This document shows, in pieces, positions 1-12,100 of a stretch of 64,000 nt of DNA. Origin of the DNA: Polydactylus sextarius (Eukaryota > Chordata > Actinopteri > Polynemidae). The position numbers and the translations under genes are program-made. Below the pieces are notes generated by a model, which saw only the letters and a list, made by a program, of their open reading frames with translations, was not told where the DNA came from and ran no database searches. The stretch covers positions 21,130,001 through 21,194,000 of the forward strand of contig CM028918.1 in the NCBI GenBank assembly GCA_016801845.1, read 5' to 3'. Within the stretch, counting starts at the first letter, position 1, and every line of letters begins with the position of its first letter.

Positions 1-39
1 CTAGACTGCTGCTATCTGAAGTTAGCTAAAGACTGTTAC

Positions 40-125
40 CTGTTTTGAGCGAGGAAGTCGACGATGTGGAGGGAGTTCCTGTCGACCATGCGGACTGCCA
101 GGTGGAGCACTGTCTCTCCAGGTTC
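40..125 (-). CDS. asap2: ASAP2-like coding exon 18 (ankyrin repeat)
   Basis: Encodes EPGETVLHLAVRMVDR then NSLHIVDFLAQN, a first ankyrin repeat with the typical ETxLHLA signature. Acceptor GACAG, donor GTAAC at 39-38. Last exon in the window. Confidence 0.92.
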
Positions 126-3100
126 CTGTCAGAAGCAAAGACGTGTCAATGAAACTCAAAGGAAACATCTTCTGAAACAACCAACGTAAGTGTAAACCAG
201 CGTACGTGTTCGTTGGGCTGAGGGATGGACTCCATCAGGTCCACTCCCTCGGCATAGACCTGAATCAGAGACAGGATGTCTCTGGTCCTGACGGCCTCGT
301 ATAACGCCTGCAGCCTGGACGCAGCGTCACCATATAGTCGCTGAGCAAAACGCTTCTCTGTGTACTTGGCTGTGATGTAGTCTTTCCTCATCTGCCTAGA
401 AATCACAGCAGCACACAGGGAGTTAGGATATTACCATATTGTTATGAAAATCAGTCTAGGACACAACACTCACATGTCGCTACTGGGATCCGGTTTAGTC
501 ACATCCTGTGCTGACAGATCTGCCTCCATGATGTTGTTGAAGCTGGCGTTTCCGACATTCTTTGCCAACTGAAATAAAATGTCACATGGACACATCGGTG
601 CTCCCGTTTCTATCTTTACATAACTTGCATGTCCTCTCTGGGGACATTGATGTGGACTCACCAGCAGCTCGGATGTCCCAAGCACGTCTAGGTCCAAGCT
701 CTGGATCCTCGAGTAGTGGACCCCCATTTCTCTGTGGATCCCAGAGCACTCAATGCAGATCAGCACCCCAAGGTTGGTGGACAGCCATGTGGGGCCTGAG
801 AGGATGAAGTAAATCCATAAAGGAAACTGACAGACAAGTGTTTACACTATCCCTCCTGCTCTGTTTGCTCGGAAACATCACCAAGACAGCTGGTACTCAG
901 AGTCCAGGAGGGTCCTGAGACCATTTACAGGCTCGTATCAAATTCATCCAGTAGCTAAGCTGCAGTGAGGTGGAGTTGAACTGGACACTAGACAGGTCAT
1001 CAGTATGTCTCAGTCTGACACAACCACTGACATTCACACCTACAAACATTGACCAGCACAACTTTGGACAATCTGAGGATGTGTAGTATCTATGTATCAG
1101 CAGTAGTAGCAGTAGCAGTACTAGTATTTTTTGTAATATTACATGCAGTACTGACCAGGTGCTCCACAGTCGCAGCAGCTGTCATTGCCACTCATCCTCT
1201 TCACCTCTCCTACTATGGCCTTGGTCAGCTCTTGGACGATGTTGTTCTCACCCTCATCGCCATCGCCTTTGAACGCCTGGTTCAGCGCCTCTTCCTTACT
1301 GTTTTGTAGTACCGATACCCAGCTGCACACACAACCACACACTGAGCCCTCACACACAACTGCACACACAAGCACATCCTGATCCCAGACACACAGCTGC
1401 ACATCCTCTGATACTTACATCTGACACTCTGCCTCGTCCTCAGCCTGGAAGTGATATGTTCTGTCGTCTGGGAGACAAGATGTCACTTAAGTGAGACAAG
1501 CAGACAACATGCTGTCTAAATACTGAGTTCATGATGACGTATGAGACTTACGTGAGAACAGATCGAAGCTCTTCTTCTCATCTGGGTTCCTCTTCACCTG
1601 GCAGGTCAGCAGATTGAGTTTGGCTGGAGGTCTGTTTGTCTGTGAGACAAGGAGAAGGGGCGCAGTGAGACACAGCAGGAGAGGACAATTTGTGAATGTC
1701 ATATCTCAGTAAGGCCTCTGCGGAGTTTGTACGTGATACAAATGTTTACTTAGACTCAATGATTAGAAGCCTAGAAAGGACAAAATGGATATCTGGTGGC
1801 AAGTGAAGTGGCTCTGCTCTTCACCACTCAGGGTTTATGGACGAGTCAGGATGTTTAATAGGTTTGGTATCTGTAAAGTCACAGTGACCTTTGACCTTTG
1901 AGTTCCATGTGACCCTTTATTAAATGTGAAGGGATTCTCACAAGACGCCCTGAGACCCACACAAAAATATAAAAATCAGTGTCTCCTCGCACTTAGATTC
2001 GACAACATAAGCAAACACAATCAATGAATTGAATTGAATGTTGAAACACAGCTCATTCACTCCACCATTATCTTTGACAGTGGCGCTAAAGTAAAGATGT
2101 TACAGCCATTACTATCTAACGGGATGCATATTTTGAGGGCAGAACTCCATCAGGTCAGAGATCAGGACACTTAATTACATTACATTTATAGATTTTTGTC
2201 CTGAAGATGGTGCTACAGAAAAAAGAAATCACCAGAATAATGTGAGCGTCCATGATGAACATTCACTGATGGAAACAGAGTGAAAGCTGAAGCTGCAGCA
2301 GAGACAAGAGGGCCCCCTGCCCCTCCAACCCCCCCTCCCCATTTTAACCACAGCTTGTTCTTGTCCCACCCTCCTTTTTGTCAGCCTTCTCCTCATGCTC
2401 CTCCTCCTCTTTCTCTTCCTCTGCTGCTTGCTCTGTCCTGATTGGCCGTTTGACTCTTCGTGTAAAAACTTCAAAATAAAAGACAGAAGGAAAAAAAGAA
2501 GGAAAAAAAAACATAAGAAGCTGAATAAACCCCTAGCAGAGCCTATTAGGAGACTTCTGATTGGACGTGCAGGCAGGAGGATGGGAGCTTGTCATGCAGG
2601 AGGACCAGCAGGAAGAGTAGGACATGGCAGCATCTTACCGTGCCATGGCAGATGGTCAGGAAACCGTTCTTCACCGAGCACTTCCTCTTCTGCCACACCT
2701 TCCTCAGCCTGAGGAGGGTGACCAAATAAGAATAAGAACACAACAACAAACATGTAAATGATACAATGGTATCTACTGCATTTATACAGTGCATTTCTAA
2801 TCTTCCTGACCACTCAATGCGCTTTACACAGCTCCTGTATGTTCCTATTACAATTAGCGCATTTCAAATTTAAACTCTGATGGAAAAGCCAGGGGCAACG
2901 TGGGGTTCAGTATCTTACCAATGGACACTTTGACATGTGGACTGGAGGAGACGTGAATTGAAACACCGACCTTCTATTAGGATATGACCTGTTCTACCTC
3001 CTGAGCCACAGTCACCTCTGACAATGTCTTGTGTTATTTTCTCAAAGGATTCTGGGATGCCGAGTCCACCCACCCCTCACTCTTCTTGTACAAGACACCA

Positions 3101-6100
3101 GCGCGCTCAGTGCCATGGGCCTTGTTTCCCTGCAGCTGATGGAGGCTGTAACCGGCATTCTGCTTCGCCTGAGAGTCCTGATGACCATGACACAAACCAC
3201 ACGTTAACCCTCGATAACCTTCACAACACAAAGCCCTGACAGTGAGCCCTGCAGGTCGCAGGGTTCACTGCAACTGCAATTCCATTCTGATGGTGACTAG
3301 TCAGATAAGAGTCTGTGCTGCCTCCCACCTCTCTCTGCTCAGACTGCAGAGAAGCCTTCAGGACGTCCCGCAGCTGAGTCAGCTGTTTCCTCTCACCATC
3401 CTGAGTCTGTTTGATCTGAACGACACAGATATTCAAGTTATTTATAAAAGCAGAGACAATATATGTCTGTGTAGGTTTTCAGTCATCCAGGTCAATGTAG
3501 TCTTAAGCGCTGAAAGTTGAAGGCAACTGGACGTCTTTTTGGTTCCCTGAAGACTTGAAGGCTTCTTCAGCTCTAAAAACTGACTGGGTCCTGACTGACC
3601 TGAGTCCAAGGTATTTAAATACATACTTTAGACCAGTTTTTAGAACTGAAGAAGCCTTTTGGGTGAGAGGAAACGTCTTCAAGGAACTGAAAAGAAGACC
3701 AGCTGCCTTCAACTTACAGCACTTAAGACATCGACATTATAAGAAAATCCGTAAACTCACCATTATTGATCACAACACACCGAACAAATTCTATATGTTT
3801 ATTACTAGTGCACCACTCTGTGAGTGACTCTGACTAGTGCAGTGTTGGATCAAACTGAACACCCTGTACTGTTTACAGAGAGGGCATCTCTCAGTTTTCT
3901 TTATGATGTAACCTATCACCTGTCCTCTATGGATATGTGGAGGATTAGAGGTGTATGGGAAAAATAGTCTGTGACTATGTGCAGTGCAGTATTCAATAAG
4001 ACATAGTTATATACATCCCTGTGTCCTCACCATGGTCAGGTCTGTGGCCAGTTTCTCTACAGCAGGTTTCAGATTCTCCACAGTTTTCAGTCCATCCTGG
4101 AAAAAACTGAACAGACAGGAGACTGTAACTCCAACAAAATAACCAGTAATGTAGTAAAGGTTCAATCCTCTGCATTTCACTGTCGATGGACATGTCCAAG
4201 ATGTCTGATGACATGGACAATCATGGTGGGGACGTACTTGCACTGGGCGTGGAAATACTTGATGAGGTTCTGCAGGAAGTCAACTCCTTTCTTCACTTTG
4301 ATCTCATTGACTTTGAGCAGATACTGAGGAGAGAAACGACAATATGTGACATCACCACTGGCTCCACCCCCTTCACTCTGACTTACAAAGACTTGGACTA
4401 TGAGATCTAATCTGGTGCCTAGATGCCAGACACATTGACCTCTGAACTCTGTGTGCCCCCCACCTCACACATCTGCAGCTGGAACAGCCTCCTCTCCTTC
4501 TCCATCTCCTCTGCAATCTCCCCGCCACTAAACTCGGTGCGTATCATCCCGTGCTGCTTGGCGTGTTCACGCTTCTCCTTCTCGATCTTTGCCCTGTGGA
4601 CAACAGACATTTCATGACATGAAAATGGTTTGACCTGTTTCATGACAGTTTTATGTTGTTTTTTTTTTTTTTTTAATGGAAACAATGTTGATATTGGAAT
4701 AATAATACATTCACTTAGGAAATGTCAAAAATTGTACAAGTTACTAATGTATTGAAGCCAAGAAGTACCAGTTGACTGATTAAATTTTCATGTGACAACA
4801 TGATAAGAATTATGTCATTGTTTTTGCTCATCTTTGTCCTGTTGTCAAGCGAATTCAAACAGAAAGTGTGATGATATGTTTTTGCACGTGAACAGGAAAT
4901 GTTTTACTTTATCTTTTTTAATTCTGCTTTTGATGTTGTTGTTTTTATTATTTCTCAATATCTTCAATATCTCCATTCTCATCACTAGGCTGAAGTGACT
5001 CCAACCGTGTGTGAGTCTCTTTCATATGTGCTTTTAGATGAATGATATCGGTGTCGTAGCTCTGTGACCTGAGTGTGAACGGTGAGATCAGAGTTAATGG
5101 AGCTTGAATGTTGGTGTCATCACCCAGCATCGGTAGCACAGAGGATAAAAACTAGCCTTGTTATTTTTTCTCTCCTCTCCACCCTTAAGTGGAAACTAGA
5201 CATAGGAGTTTGATGTCATCCAGAGACAAATCACATATAAAGCATCTGCAACAGCCTCCATTTTTCTTTCATGGTCTCACTAATATGACATTTTCTGTTG
5301 TTGCTGATGTTGTTTCATGTGAACAAAAGCCTGACAGTATGAGATGAGCATGGTAGTGTTTCAGAGGACCATAAAACTCGTACTGTTACAAGTCGCTGTC
5401 ATTATGAATTAGAATGGTCAGGGTAAACCATATTTGAGGAAAACATCTCAACTGAACCATGCAACTTGTAATAATAACGTAGCCTAAAATGTACATATTG
5501 GATTTTGAGAGATTTCGTCAAGACTGTGTTGTCTGATGATTGTTCTCACAGTTTGGTCTCGTAATCCTTCCAGGCTTTGTCAAATGGCTTCTTCAGATCC
5601 TACAGGCAGAGATGTCACAGTTAGTCTGAGCTTGGATTAAGCAACAACAGACAGGCAGAGAAAACTGTGTTAGCCATGAGTCACACAAGAAATATTCCGA
5701 CATGATAACAAGTGTATGAAATTGATTCACTGAAAAAACAGAAACCACGTGGACAGTGCAGATACAGCACATATACATAACAGAATTATTCTGTAGGGAA
5801 CAAGTAAAATATTCTAAAAAAAAATTAAAAGCAGCATGAAGATGATTACGATAAAATTGCTACAAAAAGTTTAAACTTAAATTAAAGGTTTATTTCTAAA
5901 TTCTCATTAAAGTTGTGTCCTTGTGACAGTTTTTCTAAGCAGAGGAGGTGGGAATTGAACCATCTACATCTTGAGCCACAGCCACACTTGAAGAGTGTTG
6001 GATTCTGAGAAATTGTTTTGATTGGCATTTTCTAGTTGGTGAAATATATACATATATATTTTTCGTGAAGCTAACAGAGCTAGCAATGAGAGTGGAGGAC

Positions 6101-9100
6101 ACCAACCCCTTTGACTCCCTTCAGGTCTCCCTTCAGCAGACTGTCCAGAGGGAAAGTGATGATGTTGTTCATGTTCTGCAGCTGAAACACAAATGAACCA
6201 TTGTTAAATCACAGTTGCAGTCGCAGACGCAGACACAGACACAGTCGCAGATGCAGACACAGTCACAAATGCAGCCGCAGTCGCAGACACAGTTGCAGAC
6301 ACAGTCACAATCGCAGACGCATATACAGTCACTGTCACAGTCACAGATGCAGTCACAGTCGCAGTCACAGAATCAGTTGCAGTTGCAGACACGGACTGGA
6401 ATCAAAGCTGCTTCACTTGAATCCATGTCCTTACCAGGTTTTTGAAGAGTGCCGTCAGCTCTTTGGTGAAGACAGCAAACTTGAGGAAGGCAGAGCCGAC
6501 CTCGGTATCTTCTCTGCAGACGCAGTTCTCCCCAAACTTCTGCATGGACTGGACGTATTGCTCGTCATTGTCCACGTGAGCTAAAAACACAAGAGACACA
6601 ACAAGACATGCTGAAGTCGTACAACGTCCACGTCCTGTCATCTCCCTAATCCCTCGTCAGTAAATTTCAATTTGTACGGCAGGAAGCCATGGACTCTGGG
6701 TCTGTTTCTGCAGCAGAGTGAGACCTCACTTTTTCTCTCTTTCTGCTTGCTCTCTGTCACCACTTCCCACTTCATGCTGTGGTGATGGGGAACCTCTGAT
6801 GCAACAACCAGAGTGAGAGTGAAGTGGCAGGAGGTTGTGAAAGTTTATAAAGAAGTAGATGAAAGCGTCATTGAGCTTTCACAGTGAAGCGGTTTCTGAT
6901 AAATACATCAAAGAAAAAAGAGACAGACAGAAAGAGACAAAGAGACAGATACAGAAACACACAGAACAGACAGAGTATACTGTCGCTGTTGGCATGCTGG
7001 GACAGGTGGTCGGTATGACGGGAATTTTCTGAAGGTGAGACTCCACCTGCCTGAACACAAACCATCAACCACAGTAACACTGCTGCTCCAGACCAGTCAA
7101 TCTCCAGGATGTTTCCAGGACAATTTAAGGATGTTTTCAATGACCTGGCTTTTGTAGTTTAAACATATTAAAATTACTATGTTTGTCAACTTTTAGTCTG
7201 TATAACTGTGTAATCAGTGATTGCTGCAGAGTCCTTTTTCACAAAGATGGTTTGTTCCCTGCTCACACAGAAAAACCCACAAATAAGCAATCACTGATCA
7301 TTGATAAAATTGACTGACTGATAAAAATGTAGTTGTGTTTAAGACAGAAACCATCACAGGTTTTCTGGTTGCAGCTTCTAAAATCTGAGACTTTAATGCA
7401 TCATGAGGAGCGTGGAGTATAGTTGCCGCTCCCCCACATCTAAATGAGCCAGAGGAGGAGGTTCATTGCATCAGGATGCCTCCTGATTGTCTTATGCTGA
7501 TACGATACTGATAGCAGACCTCGGTCCATACAGATTACACTGTGGAGATTGTAAGTCTCAACTGGTCTGGGAAGAACTCAGGATCCTTTAGGAGGAGCTG
7601 GACATCTGGAGGTCTGACCTTAGATCAGAGACCTGACCCTGGATCATAAGTCTTGCTGATTCCAGCTTCAGCTCTGTTAGCCTTCAGGTATCAAACACTA
7701 ATGAAAACAAAAATGTGAATATTTTCTGTAGAACCTGTAAATGATTCACCCTGCACCTTTAAAGGGGACATAGAATGCGATATTTTATCAAACCATATTT
7801 TCCTTGGTGTTGCTAAACAAAGACAATCTGTTGTGTCAAACGGACAACACCAGAATCTCATGAACCTCAGAACCTAATGTTAATATACATTTCCAATGGT
7901 AGTCCAAGGTGCCAGCGTTTGACTTTTTATCTCTCCAGAGGTAAGGGTTCAAATTCCACTCACAGCACTTTTGTGAATTTTCCTGCTGTGGGATGAATAA
8001 AAATGTATTTAATCTTATCAAAGATTAGACAAAGTTCTGCTGGTGTCTAGTGTAGGATGAAGTGATATGGTACATTTGTAACGCATTCGTTTCATTCTAG
8101 AGGTATTTTATGAGGTTGTTTCGGATCCTGGGCCTTTTTCAGTCCAACCAGTGCTAAAGTGCTGCTGCAGTATTCATATGCATATTCAAAATATGCATTC
8201 TATGTCGCTTTTAAGTTGAGGATCTTTCTGGCAGCAGTTGAACCAGTGACACATTGTTGCATTGTCTGTTTTATAAATGGATGCTGGTGTTTGTGTTGAG
8301 TAGACAGGAAGTGGTTAGTACCGTGAGGCCATGCAGTGACAAGTGACTGTATTTTAGGACACATGGAGGCCAAACTGTCTCTTACCCTGTCCAGACGTGT
8401 TGATGGCCTTTACTGACTTCTTGATCTTGTGCAGAACCGACCGGTCCACGTCAAGGGCCTGCAATGACAAATGAGTCAGGTCAGAAATACTAGATGTTAA
8501 CCACAAGCGCCATTGTGAGAACCTGCTGTGGTCCATCACTAACTCACTACCCACAGTGCACCTCTGCAGTGCCACCTCATGATCATGATGTCAGACAAAA
8601 CCTGAGGCCAGTAAGGTCTGAAGTGAAAGTGAAGGAGACAAACCTCAGACCAGGGTGTAACATAGAGTCAGTGCTGAGTTGCATGCATGCATGACTGCAC
8701 AGGAGACATCGAGTTCACTGTTGGACACCATATAAACCTGAAGGCAGTCTCACAGACCAAAAAGAAAACGCTTTGTGTTCCGAATGAAACCTTCAAAACA
8801 AAATCAACATAAAAATCACAACTGTGATGATGTCTTATAGACACTAAGACACCCACTGTTATCTTGGTGTCTACAAATTGATCACTGTGGTGGAAGCCCG
8901 CTAAAAGTACTTCAAGCCTTGATAGCTGCACTGCCTGCTACACACAGAGTAAAGAGGCGGCAGCAGTGATGATTTCCTGGATGTACAGTGTTAGTAGCTC
9001 CACCCAACTCACTGCAAACACACTCAGCTTTTTTCTTTTTTTCTTAGTGACTCACAGTGTGAAACATGCAGACGGTGGCTGCAGTTTTGTTGAAAACCAG

Positions 9101-12100
9101 TCAAACAGGTTTTTTAAACCACAATGGCAGACCAGGAGGCCATGCATTAACAATATGACTGATCCTATTAGTTCAGTGTTGGTACGTAATTACCTCCATG
9201 TCTTCTCTCTGTCCCAAAATATTTCACGTCAGAACAGACTTTTATCCACGACTTCGCTCACATCTTCCTCATTCCTCATAATGGCATCATGCCATCACGA
9301 TGTCACTGCACTCTAGGGCTACAACTCTTCTCCTACTACTATCGATAAAAATCATGAAAATTTATCAACACACATTTTAACGTCGTATTATCAGCGGCCT
9401 GACCCATTGAAAGATGAGGCAACCAGTTGTGAAGTGAGGGCAAAGCCAAAACTAATAACTAAAACTAAAACTAACTAATAAAAGAAAAAACACTATTATT
9501 ATTTCAATCTACTACAGACATTATGTTACATTGAGGCTAGATTGAAGCAGGTGAAGTAAAACATGACCTGGAACTGAATGCAACAACGCTGCCTGCAAGG
9601 GGAGAAAGAATCATAAGGGACACCCACTCACCTGCCTTCAGGCAAAAGGTATTGCAGCCTGAAGTGCAGAGGCCTCATTTATAACTATGTGGAGGATTCA
9701 CGTCAGAAGGTGGTGTACTGACAAAACACAGAAAGTGCATATGCAAAAAAAAAAAAAAAAAAACCAAAACACTCTGACTTATGTCTGAAAGCAATTTCCC
9801 TTTATAAATCACAATCTGCTCCAAATGTGGCGACACCTGTAGGTCAGACCACACCTACAATAGATTATATATGGAGTGAAACGCCCAGGATTAATATTTA
9901 TTTATAGAGAAACAAGCTTGGTGCAGGCGGAAAGAAACGCAAAGAAAAGGACTTTGCAGATCTGAAATAAAATCACACTGAAAAAGACAGAGGGGAGTCA
10001 AACAGTCTCTGCCTCAAGAAAGGGGGTGCACTAGAGCCCACGGGTCAGTTACAATAATCTCTACTGAGAATGAAAGACTTTAAAAAAGATAAAGAGGTAT
10101 TTAACAACAAAGTCATTCAGCACACTTTTAATGCGCTTTGCCTCTGAACTGACGGGTGGTTATTGTAGAAGGTAAACAATTGGTGCAGCGAGATTCTGGA
10201 AATGAGGTAATTCTAGTGGAGCAACACAGCCCACTTGTTTCGATGGATAGTAAAAAATTCAATTTATATAAAAAAATTGTGTAGGTGCATATCAGCCCAC
10301 AGAGAGGGGATCGTACAGGCTCTGCGTGTCTGCATATCCATGGATATGGCTGCGGGTAAAGTGCAATTTAAATCAGGTTGCACATAAGCGTGACACATTT
10401 TGATGTAATGATGATGTAATGACGGGGGGTGGGTATCAATCAAAAATTTTCAATACCGGTACCAATACCGATACCTTCACTTTGATACCGAAAAAGAAAA
10501 TGACATTACAGAGTACAAATCTTGACTTTTATTTTTCAGCTTTGGTATTTTTCCACTCCAAGCAGTTTTCTTGCAAAAAAAATAAACAATGAATAATTTC
10601 CAGTGCAAAACCACAGTTGCAAACAAGTGACAGGTCAGTGTCTAATGCTCACTGCTACATACTGAGGACCTTTTCACTTAACAGTTTTTCTTGAGAAAAA
10701 TCATCATGTCTGCTTTCTCTTTGTTGCCATGGCGCCACGTGAGCGGCAGCTAGTTTGTCAGCAGTGTATCATTTCTTACTTTTTTACTCATTTTTACTTT
10801 TAGATTTCATTCTTTTTCACTAAACTTTTAAAACTATTTTAACCCTAACTGGGATGGCTTCTTTTCACGTTTTTTTCCGCCTGCTTTGTTTATGGTCGAG
10901 AGAGCCGTTGTCTATGTCAAGAGAGCCGTTGAGCCCTCGCCCGATTGTTTACACCCACCATCAGCTGATGGCAATGCTCAAGGATACAACCCTACGAGAG
11001 ACCCCAGATCTCAGAGGAAATAATGAGAAGAAGGGGATGTAGAGCCAAAATAAAGCGGCATGAGCGGAAAAGACAGTATAGACCATCGTTACCATCTAAG
11101 GGGAATGTACGATCTGTCGCCAGCTGCATGATCAGGTCTTGATCACGTGATTAACCTCTGGTTACCGAAAGATGAGGCATATTTTGAGACTCGGTACTAC
11201 CGAAGCATTTTGGTTGGTGCCATAAAAGAACTGAAGTTTGGTAACCAGCGCTAGTAATGATCTATCATGATAGGCAGGTATAATCAAAATCTCTAGTGTC
11301 TAAATTTATACTGCATACCATTTATAAGGTTTATTCCACCCACCCCTAACGCACACAGACAAATTATACACCAAAATGTGCAGTTAGATCGGACTCGCAA
11401 TGCTATTATTTTGTTCATCAAAATACAAATTTAATGTCCCATTCAATTGAATTGGACAAAGTGAAAAAAATGTACAAATTTTCAAAATTTTTCAAACACC
11501 TACTGCTCTGGCATACTTTCACCTAGAGACATCATTAAAACTTTAAAATGTAGACACAAGTCTGGTGTATTGACGTGGCATTCAACTTTTTTGCTAGGTT
11601 GTACAGTTTTTTGATTACAAATTAATGACCATGATCAATTTTGGAGAAATTCAGACTTTATAATGGGTGGGTGTGGAGTGGAATGTTCAGGTTAGAATGG
11701 AGGCTGGACTGACTTTCAGGAAATTCTCTGAAATTTTTTTTTTACACGGTGCTCACAGCCACAAATTTCACTCTACATGTATGATTTTTGCCAAAGTTGT
11801 AGTCACACGTCGTTGTCGTGTTTCACACAATGTGTAAACGATATGATTTACAGTTTTTGAATTATAAGCCTCTAAGTGACAAGGGAACAGCTTAACTGCC
11901 TCATTCACTCCCACGTTAATCCAGAAAGGGATTTTACAAAAAAAAAAAGGAGAAATTACTGTGATTACTGTTTTTTTTTAAAATTACATCAATGTGTTCA
12001 CTAAAGCCTTGTAACTCGGATGGTGAAGAAATTTTGGCGATATCTCCTTTACTTTTTGAATAAATAGCAGTAGTTCAAGACCTGGGCACAGCGAGATTTC

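Noticed and set aside
6201..6584. 127-codon His/Arg/Ser-rich plus-strand frame
   Set aside because: Translation of the hexamer minisatellite running antisense into asap2 exon 3.
10420..11250. Possible DNA transposon framed by 'ataccg' / 'gtacc' sequence
   Set aside because: The two ends do not form convincing inverted repeats and no target-site duplication was found.
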